The notes: generated by a model not told the origin, from the letters alone. A stretch of DNA of 64,000 nt from Paraburkholderia sp. ZP32-5 (GCF_021390495.1 NZ_JAJEJP010000003.1:1364001-1428000); one strand, 5' to 3'; positions 40,201 to 46,610 are shown, counted from the stretch's first letter. Program-made: numbers and translations.

Positions 40201-40956
40201 GGTCGCCAGCAACGAGTGCACGTTGATCTGCGAGCCCGCGCCGAACAGGATGCCGTTGCGGTTCACCACGAACACCGAGCCTTCGGCCTTGATGTTGCCG
40301 AGAATCTGGCTCGGCGCCATCGACGGATCCATGATCCGGTTCAGGATCACCCAGTTGTTCGCGCCGTTGGTCTGCGTGCCGCCCGTCTGATTGAAATACA
40401 GCGTGGTCTGCTGGCCGACGTTCATCGTCTGCCAGGTGGCCACCGCGTTCTGCGCGGTCTGGTCGACCTCGACCGTCACATGCCCGCTCGCATCGACCGA
40501 CTGCTTCGGCGCGCTCGCGTTGATCCACAGGTTTGGGCTGGTGGTATCCGTGCTGACGCCGGGCGCGACCTGCAGGCCGCCTGGTGCGAGACCATTCGGC
40601 ACGTTCGACGCCGTGGCGCGTCCCGCCGCGGCCAACGCCTGCTGCTGCGCGATCTGCTGCGCAATCCCTTGCGCGGCTGTCGCCAGATTACGGATCGACG
40701 GCTGGCTCGCCTGCAGCGCTTGCGCCGGCGTCGTCCCCACACCCAGGTTCGCGATACCGGACGCGCTGCCCTGCGCGGCGCTCACGCGCGCGCCGCCACC
40801 GCTATTCGCCAGATTCACGAGGCCCGCGTGGGCACTGGTTGCCGCTCCGGCGGCAAGCATCAGCGCAATCGCGTGACACACGGGCCGCAGCGTCAGCGAC
40901 GCCGATGGGAAAAACCTGTCCGTCTGCGTTGATCGTTTGGGTGTACGCGCACTCAT
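28231..40956 (-). CDS. Giant filamentous-haemagglutinin-family exoprotein (TpsA 2)
   Basis: This 4241-aa protein is a close paralogue of TpsA 1 from end to end. The signal peptide ends near AHA-G (residue 44). The TPS domain carries VVNRNGILFG. The beta-helix body and C-terminal DUF3739-like region share long stretches with TpsA 1, and CDANHYC is conserved near the C-terminus. Differences include a cysteine-bearing insertion (CLPGGGAC, near 32932-32955) and a divergent helical insert near 31550-31850. The start at ATG 40956 matches the TpsA 1 start (MSAR against MSVR), with AGGGG nine bases upstream; the frame is open another 55 codons upstream without signal-like sequence. It lies downstream of STN 2, sigma 2 and FecR 2. 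Secretion is presumably through the TpsB encoded at 56068-57738. Confidence 0.92.
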   Translation of the reverse strand: MSARTPKRSTQTDRFFPSASLTLRPVCHAIALMLAAGAATSAHAGLVNLANSGGGARVSAAQGSASGIANLGVGTTPAQALQASQPSIRNLATAAQGIAQQIAQQQALAAAGRATASNVPNGLAPGGLQVAPGVSTDTTSPNLWINASAPKQSVDASGHVTVEVDQTAQNAVATWQTMNVGQQTTLYFNQTGGTQTNGANNWVILNRIMDPSMAPSQILGNIKAEGSVFVVNRNGILFGAGSQINVHSLLATSLDLLNTTDTPTQNAADIANSNQLFLNIVPGSAGGLAPLESIAQSSTGQTGAPNEVLGLGNQVKVSSASDYVLPGDITVQPGASITTQTNGTVSDGGFVMIAAPNVTNGGSITSTDGQVILAAGVGVALRSNPASPQQFLPEISGKLEIPIDRSENTDITPAGSLINTGVIQAARGTVDLLGSNVTQNGAVGVTTSVNTPGTITISTVDENPSNTPSGAAYPLQSPVTTVEGGGADSTNRAGLLTFGPTSVTTILPDTDGTTATSAPGTTFTPGSITMTAGSVWFQSGSLIEAPGSNVSVTALTQALALDVTPPGDTAIQGRIYLDSGATIDVSGLDNVELPISDILLTIDRIGQNELADSPLLRNSFLNGFKNLVVDSTLTGTRSDGVQWVGSPILNLASYAADMPRTVGQLLVNGGSITLSGNEVMTAANSSLNLNGGYVHYDGGIIDTTRLVDANGVVVPIGDASPYDDYVGIAGQFVDNHSRWGVTNTWINPLFTQGTYEGDFIVGGNAGTLNLYASTTLVLDGGIDAQALSGSKQVQGNDQAVGGTFNLGADPTAQSAATLAALTQGRGTSVVIASGESGTVILQNEAPQLSSLDPDFSFSTPVDTTAQGTLSATDPNNVLATMVVPTSTLSAGGFANVSVTEDKNGGKGFDVPAGTVLQLQPGGSLTLLGPLTSNANVDGHLLVSGGKIDIAMSLNNSSSTGIGSAGHGNITVGPDALLDVSGQWVNNDTVQAPGSVVGDSEYINGGSVTLAAGYDVDLLPGSVIDVSSGGEMQASGQMLMNNGIAEGKGGNVTLQTMVNAVTFPSTLPTDPLLHMDGTIRSFGFSGGGTLTLGALDIQIGGDAASAPAYATVLPADFFSQQGFGSYVLNAALDATVAPGTTVDVTQQNLIPNVPALLSTGSAASLTTAANAATDSLTTIGTIDAYDRQPTSLVLTAGGYAAWQRGGGNIGFPIPDYLGVTGGVTIGEGASVIADAGAHIGLGSPLQVTVLGSLIAPGGSIALSADDSGPLVQTGQFNGLTGASLTSDSKSVWLGADSVLDVSGVALTDPNAAPVGSGLGRVIPTTGKVLPGGTVTISDDTGYVIAQAGSRIDVSGASANFDAPQANGQYVSQPVWSDAGSITLAASSGLLFDGTLDAHGGAPQAQGGTLTIAADGQAGLYTEINGATTNLPGATAIVIQQSGDLVPAGLEAGQNLTPILGAPAGLLRLAADRLDGSGISTLVLGGGFSSATTLAQGVTPIAFSGNVNLNLAQAVVIDAGTVAALNSNAVSQLTSTLTLAALLKNEANGFATDGVTSTGTDVSITAPYVAFVGPTIGNSAVTSVSPVFAVGDGALNVNASFIDLENQVQLNNFGQANFTSSGDIRLSSVLGGNGNSLAPGVLFTPGNLTFKAADLYPSTGSTFIIDAVGPNDATTGTPTPTTVTFEANGTSGVPLSAGGTLLVDATDIVQGGTVRAPAGSLIFGVGDPTDSGTLAQFNWGQAVSPLVATNSVTFAGGSLTSVSEDGTIIPYGTTVDGVEWQFNPVPNLAAGPDVTTPPAKFIGANGSSVSLNAGATIDLSGGGDLQAAEFVAGTGGTRNVLQQYSVSFASNASGTAIPVNVGASNVYAIVPGQQSPVSAYDPMFAQNLQPTINANGTPGTITKNDGIGQAALNSAVGQSVYLSGVPGLPAGFYTLLPGMYATLPGAFRVTVSSTGGTVAAGASQTLPDGTVQVAGYFGNSLSGTRAATPTIFDVQSGPVWQQYSQFTLTGANTFFPSLAASAGNVTPQLPLDAGQLVLSAQTALSLGAKLDTQAGPGGAPAEVDIASQDIQIVGNGQSAGEAVLPGYLQISADQLDALDAGSLLIGGKRTQTTSGITIDAIANSVVVSNDASDPLSGPEILLVTKTDPTGADANAKNGLRIDAGSVIEAQGTYPAAKDLPITIGAVAGSTGTSAVSGDGALLIVSNGAAAPVTRLDTSDPTTNPGLLTVGAGATLAGGQALTLDSSGSFSFDPAATFTGNTIAVDGSAITFTDQTGAAAAALPGFVIGAAQLAQLSNTQQLILRSSGAMNFDGNVDVTFGPNVDLSASTFVSNGGTVTLNGNEIGFTNEIGGAPTAGATGTGTLTVNANEIDFGTGDKATSGFISATFNATGGIVGQNTGTFDFGAMPVTMSAPVYLADTSSSQSITTTGALTLNAASGKALALQPIGGEISFTGGTLNDNGATIEAPAGNVSLEATSGDLTIGSGSVVSSAGVAKQFFDLAVFAPAGSIKLTADQGSVNVQSGATLDFSGTSQGGAAGSVSLSAPEQVVNLDGTLKGNAAAGYMGGSFSLNTGGAVDLDSLAATLATSGVNDAIAVETHTGNLTLSAGNTINAHSVSLSAEGGAGGANATGGNVTVNGTINASGNAGGEIDLYGKSGVDLEGSLIAIACLPGGGACDDQHLNPTQRGGTVNIGTAGNGSTTSLNSTYGYENVTPDQSGRIVLGSDSVIDVSGGTAGGLTGGTVNIRAPIMTNGLVNVSVAPDATITGSRATTLEAYAVWSTDDQSTVAAQHFDGIVDPAGWYDTSGKLVSGTFTSADGATTITYDATTGTLSSDPGATSQQIAQDLQNLLQNDFFVPDSTQVNAAHQAFYGFVGNDGSTPGTLMSFVQGGAQSVANQFAGTALTVVPGIELDNPDANINGGNISILTPWNLGAAGSNGNLAYRFNGQAPIITFKAENNVDVKASLTDGFFQIANPLGGGGDFTIPALSQYGTYTAANTLFNAPSSYLTYLNNLGYGLANTSFSYEVALFLLPVQTPEVLPGSTDSVPQEYYALYSAYVQMLMSPIPASLAKAAAVRPNDDWLALFGAMQNFSGPATPPTAPSMHDEATDPASYFLYLANYQSYIETAVLTGQPHILLPDAPYLQNVNSLPAGQTSVPVPTITDNTPSPTHAADNPLPLLSAALANGSSSSFRIVAGADFASANPLAVQAAAVVAKTAGGNVTLGGQFQYADPVGGQILEPTMIRTGDGSIEIAAANDLSLSDPTAQQNDAQAIVVPGVIYTAGVPAADSPAVTASAGFLKRDPIDGRPDLLLTAPVNPDSAGDITIDVQGNINGVENVVDTTGVVTGAAGTNISQFWTQWMQTGNALGASGQTVQASINFGAFDQGIMSVGGNVTVNAGGNISDLAVSLPTSWYLTNASSSAPTVNTVGGGNLTVTAGGDLFSGDYFVAKGTGTITAGGQIGADFTVPSAFVVGPPVAVTPIFAAQDGVFNISARQGVNIGAALDPSYLSGGDGQGYSASSALNVESTTGDVQFGTLDVEALKSLRNVVNTVASNVLPATVNLTAFTGGITIESGGSLFPSATGNLSLIADQTVNLNATISDNSQRQNANPIFGMLDLDPAAMPSPLNPDATVPLPIDIDSVDHTQTPLHAGDTNPVRIYSLDGSIVDGFFEPPGQDGAGFYEHLLGLAVDKPALIEAGQDIVNLVFQGQNFRDDDVTRIIAGRDIVDTPLTADNNRVAPGLVLGGPGTFDVEAGRNIGPLTNESQVVAAQLRSGFGVPLTLGIETVGNADNPNLPHESANVQVLFGISPGVDYASFISSYIDPASSVAGVPSATPALITFMEQYDAGQGVDTGLQKDKDAAAQKVGTLTAQQAWTQFQALPSYVQHLFAQRVLFDVLTDVGEDFNNPSSPYFQKYSRGYQAINTLYPASYGYTANNLDGGTNGANALVDTGDLDIRSTTIQTQQGGNITIAGPGGQALVGSTSAPPEIVDSSGNVLAGPGTMGILTLEQGDVDIFTDRSLLLAQSRVFTEQGGDMTIWSSNGDINAGKGAKSSADEPTPIYACDANHYCTVDARGEVTGAGIATLQSVPGVPPGTVNLIAPRGTVDAGDAGIRAGNLNVAALKVLNADNIQVTGKATGIPVVAAVDTGALTAAGAATAAVTQMAQNLVRNNASGVPQRHWTISVQVEGFGESLDNNNDQKKRKPTTVGYNPSSSILVLGFGGIGDAQRAYLTNEEKGKVGG

Positions 40957-41450
40957 GAACCACATCCCCTGTAGCAATCGATTCGGCCATCTCGTTGAAC
41001 GGCCTATAACTGGTCGGATACGGGCATCGACAACGTGCGGGTTTTTCGTCGCGCACGTGTCCTGCGACGTGCGCGACGGAAAACCCGGCACGGCACGTCT
41101 GCCCGTTGCGGCTGACTGCACACTGACTGCGCATCATCGCCACTACTTGCTATACGACGCCGATCGCCAGATACCGCACACGATTTCGAGGCCGGCAGTG
41201 ATCACGGCTGAATTGACGCGATACGTGCGGGGCTTTTGTGTTCGCTACGAAACCTGATGCCGCGCTCAGCGGCTCACGCCTGAGCTTGCGGCAGCGGCAC
41301 GGTGAATGGAAAAGGTGGATTCGCAGCCGCGACCGTACGCCCGACAGAAGTCATCGGCACGGCAAGACACAGCAACGCTGAAAGAAAAAACGCGCGGCAA
41401 AACGGCGGCACAACAGACCGCCGCCGACACCGCGAAAAAATCGCGCTCGC
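40957..41450 (-). promoter_or_regulatory. Leader of TpsA 2 with two strong hairpins
   Basis: This 494-bp gap between FecR 2 and TpsA 2 contains no credible gene. A 21-bp stem with one wobble pair and an eight-base loop (arms 41038-41058 and 41067-41087) lies 82 bases before the TpsA 2 start; with one bulge the stem extends by about four more pairs. A second hairpin with a two-base bulge (41259-41292) lies about 160 bases after the FecR 2 stop. TpsA 1 has no equivalent. These could be a terminator for the signalling operon and a structured 5' leader. No promoter was assigned. Confidence 0.5.
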
Positions 41451-42461
41451 TCAGCTAAGCAAAACGATGCTGCCAGGCAACCGTGTCGCGTGAACCCCGG
41501 CATACCGGCAGATCATCGCGATCGCGTCATCCAGATGAGTCAGCGCGAACTGCGCCTGCACGTTGAGGTTGCGCAGCCCCGCATTGCGCAGAATGATCCG
41601 GCCCGGCCGGTAACGGTTGATTTCGTCGATGACGGTCTGCAGCGGCTGGCCATTGAACACCAGCATCCCGCGGCGCCAGGCGGTCACGCCGTCGGTGTCG
41701 ACCTGGACCGGCTGTCCGACGTTGCGCGCGTCATAGACCAGTTGCTGCCGCGCCGTCAGCGTCAACTGCTGGCGCGGATGCTCGATTGCGACCGAACCGC
41801 TCATGCAGGTCACACAGACGGCGTCTCCAGTCAGCCGCACATTGAAGCGCCCGACGTCCGTCAGCAAACGGCCGGGGCCGGCCACCACGACGACCGGATT
41901 CACGCCGGCGACATGCGCTGCCGCCGGCGCGGCCGCCGCGATTTCCGCTTCGCCCGCCAGCAGTTCAATGCCATGTTGCGGTGGCTGTCCCGCGCGCGCG
42001 GGCAGCAGATTGATCCGGGTCTGCGTGTTCATATCGACGACGACCCGATCCGACAGCGCGACCTCGCGCTGCTCGCCGGTCCCCGTGCGATAGTCGGCGG
42101 CCAGCTCGCCGATCCCCGGCCACAGACCCAGCGGCGGGCGCACCGCCAGCCACGATGCCCCCGCCGCCACCGCGAAGCCGATGAACGCGCGCCGCCCGGT
42201 ACGCTGACGCGCCGACAAGCGGCGTGCGGAGGCCACACGCTCCGCGTTGACATCCTCCACCGCGATCTCGGCCATTACCTGGTCGAGCGCGGTCCATGTT
42301 TCGCTCAGCAACCGCACTTCGCTGGCATGTTCCGGGCTCTCGTCGCACCAGCGACGGAAGGCCTGCGCATCTTCGGCCGTCGCGTTGCCCGAACGCATGC
42401 GGACCAGCCACGCGCGGGCGTGCGCCTCGATCGCCGCACGGGAATCGTCAGCCTGGGTCAT
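41451..42461 (-). CDS. FecR-family anti-sigma factor 2
   Basis: This 336-aa paralogue of FecR 1 has the same plan. The DUF4880-like sigma-binding region covers about residues 1-55 (AWLVRMRSGNATAEDAQAFRR). The twin-arginine motif GRRAFIG (Arg90-Arg91) leads into one membrane segment at about 92-108. The periplasmic FecR domain follows (YRTGTGEQREVALSD...NTQTRINL), and the C-terminal STN-like domain has INRYRPGRIILRNAGL and ends LPGSIVLLS. ATG 42461 lies 11 bases after the sigma 2 stop; the sigma-FecR junction keeps the same AATTTTGAATAC sequence as module 1. It should tie sigma 2 to the STN 2 protein. Confidence 0.93.
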   Translation of the reverse strand: MTQADDSRAAIEAHARAWLVRMRSGNATAEDAQAFRRWCDESPEHASEVRLLSETWTALDQVMAEIAVEDVNAERVASARRLSARQRTGRRAFIGFAVAAGASWLAVRPPLGLWPGIGELAADYRTGTGEQREVALSDRVVVDMNTQTRINLLPARAGQPPQHGIELLAGEAEIAAAAPAAAHVAGVNPVVVVAGPGRLLTDVGRFNVRLTGDAVCVTCMSGSVAIEHPRQQLTLTARQQLVYDARNVGQPVQVDTDGVTAWRRGMLVFNGQPLQTVIDEINRYRPGRIILRNAGLRNLNVQAQFALTHLDDAIAMICRYAGVHATRLPGSIVLLS

Positions 42462-42472
42462 CGTGAAGGTAT

Positions 42473-43021
42473 TCAAAATTTGCGCCGCCCTTTGGTATTG
42501 CCTTTTTCTTCGGCGGCGATTTCGCGCATCTGCGCAGTGCAGTGCTGCAGCGCGTAGCTTAGTTCCTTTTCGACGAGGCGCAGCGAAATACCCATCCGTT
42601 CGGCGATCTCGCGGTTCAATTGGCCTTCGAGCCTCGCGGCCTGCAGGATCTCCTGCTGACGCGGCGACAACCCTCGCACGACCGACTTCAGCGTATCGAC
42701 CTTGCGGCGCGCCGCGACGATCCGCTCCGGATCCGCCAGTTCGTCGGGAATCTCGAACATCGCGTCGACCTCGCCGTCGCTCAACTGACGCTGATCGCGA
42801 CGGTACTGATCGATCGCCGCGTTGGTGGCCATACGCATCAGGTAGGCCTCGGATGCGACCGGCGCGGTGCCTTCGGACATCGCCTCCAGCCGCAGCCACG
42901 TTTCCTGCAGCGCGTCGGCGGCGTTCTCCCTCGAACCGACCTGCCGTTCGAGCCGTCTGCATAGCGTGTTGTAGCGCGTCAGCAGCAACGTCTTCAGGGA
43001 ACTGCGAATGCTCTCTGACAC
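42473..43021 (-). CDS. ECF sigma factor 2 (FecI type)
   Basis: This 182-aa paralogue of sigma 1 has region 2 (CRRLERQVGSRENAADALQETWLRL, AYLMRMATNAAIDQYRRDQ) and region 4 (LSPRQQEILQAARLEGQLNREIAERMGISLRLVEKEL). Both sigmas end in a basic tail, GRRKF. The start is GTG 43021, with AAGGGGA upstream inside the end of the STN 2 gene; one base separates the two genes. It probably drives TpsA 2 and possibly shared targets. Recognition helices of the two sigmas are nearly identical (ERMGISLRLVE), so cross-recognition of promoters is plausible. Confidence 0.93.
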   Translation of the reverse strand: MSESIRSSLKTLLLTRYNTLCRRLERQVGSRENAADALQETWLRLEAMSEGTAPVASEAYLMRMATNAAIDQYRRDQRQLSDGEVDAMFEIPDELADPERIVAARRKVDTLKSVVRGLSPRQQEILQAARLEGQLNREIAERMGISLRLVEKELSYALQHCTAQMREIAAEEKGNTKGRRKF

Positions 43022-43022
43022 G

Positions 43023-43760
43023 CTATTCCCCTTGCCCTTCGGTCGAGCGACAGTCGGCGTCGCCGTCCTGCTCGCGCAACAGAATCGTCACCGGTTGCTG
43101 CAGGCCGGCCGGCGGCGCGGCATCGAGTTTCAGTCCGCGCATGGCCTCGCCGATCGCGGCATCGCGCGCGGCTACACCCGTCGATTCCAGCAACTGCGGC
43201 GACACGATCATCCCGGACTCATCGATATGGAATTGCACCAGCAACCGGTAGCTGCCCGGGCGAGTCTGCGCTGATCGGCACAACACGTCGGCCAGCCGGA
43301 GCTGAATCATCGCGGCATAGGACAGATAGTCGTTGCCCTTCACCTGGGTGCCGGCCACCGGCGGTGCCGAGTGCGGATCCACCGTTGGCGGCGCTGGCTC
43401 AGCCGAGCGGGCAGCGGGCAACAGGACCACGGAGTTCTCGCTGATGAAGCTCGCCTGCAGTCCGGTCCCGCTCAGCAGACGCTGCAGGGCTTCGCGCGGC
43501 AGATAGTCGCCATCGAGCGGCGCACTGACCCGGCCGTCGAGCAGATCGCTGCCCACCAGCACCGACAGATCGGTCATGTGGCCGAGCGTCTGAAGTGCCG
43601 CGGCAAGCGGCTGGGCCGGCAGGGAAAAATGCTGGGGACCTGCAACCGTGCGGTTTGCCTGGCCGGCATCCTGTGCCTGAGCACTGCGCATCATGAACGC
43701 ACACAGCGCGAGATACGCAGCCAGCACCAGAATACCGGCGGAGGGCCGTCTGCCTGTCAT
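43023..43760 (-). CDS. STN-TonB-CTD periplasmic signalling protein 2
   Basis: This 245-aa protein is the counterpart of the module 1 signalling protein. A signal peptide ends near AQAQ (residue 30). The STN domain spans about 44-115 (FSLPAQPLAAALQTLGHMTDLSV...LLSGTGLQ...NSVVLLP). After a Pro-rich linker, a TonB C-terminal-like domain runs from about 137 to 232 (YRLLVQFHIDESGMIVSPQLL, PQPVTILLRE pattern). ATG 43760 is chosen because the signal peptide begins there and the position matches STN 1 (MTG start); the open frame extends far upstream but without signal-like sequence. One base separates its stop from the sigma 2 start. Confidence 0.88.
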   Translation of the reverse strand: MTGRRPSAGILVLAAYLALCAFMMRSAQAQDAGQANRTVAGPQHFSLPAQPLAAALQTLGHMTDLSVLVGSDLLDGRVSAPLDGDYLPREALQRLLSGTGLQASFISENSVVLLPAARSAEPAPPTVDPHSAPPVAGTQVKGNDYLSYAAMIQLRLADVLCRSAQTRPGSYRLLVQFHIDESGMIVSPQLLESTGVAARDAAIGEAMRGLKLDAAPPAGLQQPVTILLREQDGDADCRSTEGQGE

Positions 43761-44097
43761 GAAAGGGAACACGAAAAATAGGACTGCGGCGTCGCTTCTA
43801 AGGCGTTGTGATTGCGACACCGACGGCGACACCGTCGAAAGCGCCGATACTAAAAATGCGCGATGACTTTTTCGTGACAGCAACGGTGGGACTCGCGCGC
43901 ATCGCAACAGACACTGCCCCGCACCCACACACACATTCCACACGCATATTTCACACGGATTACGACATAAAAAAATGTGCGGTTTCCGCCGCGCCGATTC
44001 GTCTATACGAATAGAACACTCTTTTCGATGGAAAGTGCATGTCCGTTGTCCTCCTACTGTCTGTTCCCGTCCGGTATCAACGTCGAGCGAGGGCATC
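43761..44097. promoter_or_regulatory. Divergent intergenic region between STN 2 and a membrane-protein gene
   Basis: These 337 bp separate divergent genes and must hold promoters for both. A small perfect hairpin (CGACGG at 43821-43826, CCGTCG at 43832-43837) and a CATTTTT element in the minus-strand leader, also present before STN 1, are visible. No full promoter could be assigned. Confidence 0.3.
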
Positions 44098-44664
44098 ATG
44101 TCGTTGACCGAATTGATAGAACAATGGCTTGCCGGCCTGCGCGCAATACTGTTCACGTGGCAGACGCCTCGTGGCGGCAGGTCCGCGCGGACCCTGCGTT
44201 TTCCGCTGACATGGCGCGCGCCGTGGCAAGCGTGGCAGTTGCTGTCGTTGACAGCCGGCACGCTGGTGTCGCCACCTTTCTGCGTGATCGGCATCTTGTT
44301 GTTGATCAACGCGCACAGCGACCGGCGCTGGTTCTGGCCATCGGTGCTCGTGCTGATCGCGCTCACCAACGCGATAACGATCGTCGCCGTCAACCAGCGT
44401 CATCATCGCCGGCCGTTCATCCGCTATCGCCAGGTGATCCTGCACTACCTGAAAGTCTGCCTGCTGGTGGGCAGCGGCCTGTTCCTGCTGCTGGCCTGGA
44501 GCATGGGCATCCTGCATGACTTCATCGCGACGGTCGGTGCGAGCGATCCGGGCAGCGAGCTGCTGTGGAACTGCGCGCTGAACGCATGCTTCGTCATTCC
44601 GGCTTTTCTGCCCGCGAGCGTGATACACGCGCAGTTGGCCTTCGAGAATCCGTACGCGTATTGA
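44098..44664 (+). CDS. Four-helix membrane protein of unknown function
   Basis: This 188-aa protein is not recognised. It has an amphipathic N-terminus (MSLTELIEQWLAGLRAILF), a basic Arg-rich segment (25-40) and four probable membrane segments at about 46-70, 79-98, 118-138 and 157-175. ATG 44098 is preferred to an upstream in-frame start because GAGGG precedes it. It is the only plus-strand gene in the TPS region. It is divergent from STN 2 and convergent with the assembly operon, so it may be regulated with module 2. No catalytic motif is visible. It may be an accessory inner-membrane component or an unrelated gene. Confidence 0.65.
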   Translation: MSLTELIEQWLAGLRAILFTWQTPRGGRSARTLRFPLTWRAPWQAWQLLSLTAGTLVSPPFCVIGILLLINAHSDRRWFWPSVLVLIALTNAITIVAVNQRHHRRPFIRYRQVILHYLKVCLLVGSGLFLLLAWSMGILHDFIATVGASDPGSELLWNCALNACFVIPAFLPASVIHAQLAFENPYAY

Positions 44665-44718
44665 AGCGTTGAAGCCGTCGCTTTGAAGCCGTGACGGCAA
44701 CGCGACGATTCAGTACGT

Positions 44719-45156
44719 TCAGGACGTCGCGCCCGGCGCATCGGCGTCGGGATTCGCTTCGAGATGCAAGCGCACACGCAACGGCTGCAGCATGTCAGCC
44801 GGCGGCGGTTCGGTCATCGGATGCGCGGTCAACAACTGCCGCAACGTCGCGTCGGCCTGCGCATCGCCGAGCGAGTCGAAATCCACTCGCGTGACGGCGC
44901 CGTCGGCACCGATCCATGCGCGCACGACGATCTCCGGCGGCGGCGCATCACCCTTCGCATGCAGGACCCGGTTCTCCAGAAACGAGTAGAACTGGTTGGC
45001 GGTGTCGTCGTCACTTGCCAGTTCCGCCTGGAACTGCCCGCCCACTTCGCGCGCATACGTAAGCCACTGCGGCGGGACGTTCTGCGTCTGCGCCCGCGCA
45101 TACGGACTCGCTGCAACGAGCAGCGCCATCGCGAGCGCCGCGGTCGTTTTCTTCAT
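44719..45156 (-). CDS. Free-standing TonB-CTD-like secreted protein A
   Basis: This 145-aa protein has a signal peptide (MKKTTAALAMALLVAASPYARA) and one small domain that reads like a TonB C-terminal domain: WLTYAREVGGQF, IVVRAWIGADGAVTRVDFDSLG, LRQLL, then LQPLRVRLHLE. It lacks the membrane anchor and proline-rich spacer of a working TonB. It is a clear paralogue of the protein at 49330-49824 and resembles the C-terminal halves of the two STN proteins. It is the last gene of the minus-strand assembly cluster, five bases after the HtrA gene. A periplasmic adaptor or a decoy for TonB-type contacts is possible; the function is inferred only from the fold-like pattern. Confidence 0.75.
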   Translation of the reverse strand: MKKTTAALAMALLVAASPYARAQTQNVPPQWLTYAREVGGQFQAELASDDDTANQFYSFLENRVLHAKGDAPPPEIVVRAWIGADGAVTRVDFDSLGDAQADATLRQLLTAHPMTEPPPADMLQPLRVRLHLEANPDADAPGATS

Positions 45157-45161
45157 CGCTT

Positions 45162-46610
45162 TCACCCGTTCGCTCCCAGGTCGATCGGCAGATACAGCCG
45201 CGACGCGCCGCGCTGGATCAGCAGCGCAACGTTGCCGTGCGCCTGACGGATCGCGTCGGCGAGCTGGTTGATCGTCGTCACCGGCGTCTCGTTGACCGAC
45301 AGCACCACATCGCCCGCCTTCAGGCCGATGTTCGCCGCGCGGCCCGTCACCTGCTGGACCAGCAGACCATGGTCGACGCCCACCTTCTGCTGCTCCTGCG
45401 CGCTCAGCGGCCGTACCGTCACGCCGAGCCGCGGCGGAGACTGGTTCGCGTTCGCCGTGCCGCCGCCACCGCTGTCCAGTTCGCTGACCGTGGCGACGAT
45501 GTGCGTCTCGGCACCCGAGCGCCACACCCGCAGGTTCACGGTCTTGCCGGGGCGGATCTTCGCGACCGACGTCAACAGATCGGCCGAGTCATGCACCGGC
45601 ATGTCGTTCACCGCAAGCACGACGTCACCCGGCTGCAATCCCGCCAACGCCGCCGGACCCGAGGGTTCGACGACACTGATCAGCGCGCCGTCGGGTTTGG
45701 GCAGGCCGAACGAGCGCGCGAGCGACTGGCTCACCTCCTGCACCGCGACGCCGAGCCGGCCACGGCTGACGTGGCCGGTCTTGCGCAACTGCTCCATCAC
45801 GTCCAGCGCGACATCGATCGGGATCGCGAACGACAGGCCCTGGTAGCCGCCCGTCTTCGAATAGATCATCGAGTTGATCGCGATCACATGGCCGCTCAGA
45901 TCGAACAGCGGTCCGCCCGAATTGCCCGGATTGATCGGCACATCGGTCTGGATGAACGGGATATACGCTTCGCCCGGCAGCGAGCGCGACTTCGCGCTGA
46001 CGATGCCCGATGTCACGGTATTGGCGAAGCCGTAGGGCGAACCGATTGCCATGACCCAGTCGCCGACCTCGGTGCGCTCCGGATTACCGGTCACGACCAC
46101 CGGCAGGTTGTCCGCGTCGATCTTCACCAGCGCGACGTCGGAGAGCGCGTCGCTGCCGATCACGCGGCCCTTGAACTCGCGTTTGTCGGTGAGTTTCACG
46201 TTGACCACCGTCGCATCGCCGACGACGTGTCGGTTGGTCAGGATGTAGCCGTCGGCGCTGACGATAAAACCGGAGCCTAGGCTCATTTCCTCGCGGTTGC
46301 CGATCACGCGGCGCGCGAGAAACGGAGCGAGCGGATTGCCGGGCTCGATGCCCGGCGGCAACTGGATACCCATCTGCGCAACCTCGTGCGTCACGCTGAT
46401 GTTCACCACCGCCGGGCCGCAGCGCTTCACGAGCGCCGCGAAGTCCGGCATCACCAGTTGCGGCGCGGCGGCGTCCTGTCCCATCGCCACCGCCTCGGTT
46501 GCTACCCCTGCTCCGATCATGAGCGCGACGCACAGCGCGAGCGCGCGCCCCTTTCCGTTCACTCTCTCATTCACTCTCTTGTTTACTCTGTTACGACGCT
46601 TGATATTCAT
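45162..46610 (-). CDS. HtrA/DegQ-family periplasmic serine protease
   Basis: This 482-aa protein has a signal peptide with a basic N-terminus (to about residue 42). The trypsin-like domain carries the triad His128 (TNRHVV), Asp158 (SDVALVKID) and Ser231 (GNSGGPL). Two PDZ domains follow (about 275-375 and 390-475), ending in LYLPIDLG. Length and domain order match DegP/DegQ/MucD. It probably degrades or refolds stalled exoprotein in the periplasm, since it lies in the TpsB-ExbBD-TonB cluster, five bases before the TonB-CTD-like gene. The start is ATG 46610 with a weak TTGAGG site; ATG codons inside the basic stretch are alternatives. Confidence 0.93.
   Translation of the reverse strand: MNIKRRNRVNKRVNERVNGKGRALALCVALMIGAGVATEAVAMGQDAAAPQLVMPDFAALVKRCGPAVVNISVTHEVAQMGIQLPPGIEPGNPLAPFLARRVIGNREEMSLGSGFIVSADGYILTNRHVVGDATVVNVKLTDKREFKGRVIGSDALSDVALVKIDADNLPVVVTGNPERTEVGDWVMAIGSPYGFANTVTSGIVSAKSRSLPGEAYIPFIQTDVPINPGNSGGPLFDLSGHVIAINSMIYSKTGGYQGLSFAIPIDVALDVMEQLRKTGHVSRGRLGVAVQEVSQSLARSFGLPKPDGALISVVEPSGPAALAGLQPGDVVLAVNDMPVHDSADLLTSVAKIRPGKTVNLRVWRSGAETHIVATVSELDSGGGGTANANQSPPRLGVTVRPLSAQEQQKVGVDHGLLVQQVTGRAANIGLKAGDVVLSVNETPVTTINQLADAIRQAHGNVALLIQRGASRLYLPIDLGANG

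Larger units (their letters stand above)
28231..43760 (-). repeat. Tandem module copy 2 (STN, sigma, FecR, TpsA)
   Basis: Counterpart of the module at 11341-26587. It differs by a longer hairpin-bearing leader before TpsA and by a cysteine insertion in TpsA. The TIGR03032 gene separates the two modules and is not duplicated. Confidence 0.8.

Noticed and set aside
43023..44393. STN 2 with a 211-residue N-terminal extension
   Set aside because: The extension crosses the promoter region and the start of the plus-strand membrane gene. The signal peptide begins at 43760.
44665..44718. Terminator between the membrane gene and the end of the assembly cluster
   Set aside because: Only a six-base imperfect stem with a long loop and no T-run was visible.
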